A stretch of 64,000 bases of DNA, taken from assembly GCF_036324505.1 (NCBI RefSeq), contig NC_086349.1, positions 25,448,259 through 25,512,258 on the forward strand. The letters are read 5' to 3'. Below are positions 63,583 through 64,000 of this stretch, in pieces (position 1 is the stretch's first letter; the number at the start of each line of letters is the position of its first letter). This stretch comes from Eleginops maclovinus. Its lineage: Eukaryota > Chordata > Actinopteri > Perciformes > Eleginopidae. The notes beneath the pieces were generated by a model. That model made no database searches and was not told the origin of the DNA. It worked only from the letters and a program-made list of their open reading frames with translations. Position numbers and translations under genes: made by a program.

Positions 63583-63928
63583 AACAGAATAAAGACGAGT
63601 TAGTTCAAATGAATGCACACACATTAATACACAAATCATAATAATTAAATAGTATTGAGAGCAGCTATTCTGCATTATCAAAATAAGAAAGGCATCATTA
63701 TTAATTCCATTTTGTGTAAAACACCATTTGGACTTTTACCTTCATTTTGCAGGAATTTGAGTTTGTGTCGTCAATGGCTTTTTTAAAATTAAATAAGCTG
63801 GATATTTATTATGGAAATTTAACAGAGATAAAATAAATAAATGTGTAATTGATTAAAAAGTTAGCATATAGAATCTATTTTAAAACTCTGAATTGAACAT
63901 CCAGTTTCTCTGTTAATATACAGACTCT
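63583..63928 (+). repeat. Diverged direct repeat, right copy
   Basis: TAACAGAATAAAGACGAGTT, TTCAAATGAATGCA, TTTTGCAGGAATTTGAGTTT and GAACATCCAGTTTC match the left copy at 58075-58345 with substitutions and indels. Either a segmental duplication or two copies of an unrecognised dispersed element. Confidence 0.75.
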
Positions 63929-64000
63929 TTTTATATCCGTATTAAAATGATGTTTTTGATCACAAATGATGCCATCTTGTTTTGCAGTATGAAAGGTTTG

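Overview
The window is nuclear DNA from a ray-finned fish, probably a percomorph teleost. It holds split genes with GT..AG introns, very many (CA)n/(GT)n microsatellites, fish-type SINE and MITE pieces, and a Cav1.4 (cacna1f) gene placed head-to-tail with mecp2. No bacterial, viral or CRISPR features were seen. All gene models below were built by hand from reading frame, splice sites and phase; no alignment was run.

Region 1 (253-7680, minus strand): a complete mecp2 gene in six coding exons, with every phase consistent (3129 coding nt, 1043 aa). The methyl-CpG-binding domain, AT-hook, NCoR-binding core, poly-His run and the C-terminal ERVS are all present. The C-terminal half is swollen by a Gln/Pro/Ser/Thr-rich, partly tandem-repeated segment, making the protein about twice the mammalian length. 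Its promoter carries CGCG (TCGCGAGA) and NRF1-like motifs.

Region 2 (about 8265-44784, minus strand): a cacna1f-type gene for the pore subunit of the photoreceptor L-type calcium channel Cav1.4. I could place 50 coding exons in continuous phase (6219 coding nt plus stop, 2073 aa), covering four six-helix repeats, four selectivity-filter glutamates, the beta-subunit site, the EF-hand-like region, the IQ motif and the Cav1.4-like distal C-terminus. Its polyadenylation signal lies about 0.8 kb upstream of the mecp2 start codon. Several introns carry long (UG)n or (CA)n tracts directly against splice sites.

Region 3 (30088-33198, inside a cacna1f intron): seven tRNA-Lys(TTT) copies on the plus strand, antisense to the host gene, interleaved with three damaged copies of a RecQ-like helicase exon. 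A fish SINE and a tRNA-Ala pseudogene follow in the next intron.

Region 4 (44785-64000): no confident gene. It contains a 211-bp (CT)n tract, an array of about 18 units of 72 bp in which nearly every unit carries a TCACATGA-type E-box and a TATAAA, a 2.3-kb purine-only-looking minisatellite, a TTAA-flanked MITE, a diverged direct repeat, and one possible plus-strand first exon with a signal-peptide-like start at 60781. The 5' end of cacna1f (any exon upstream of 44784 and its promoter) should lie in this region but was not located.
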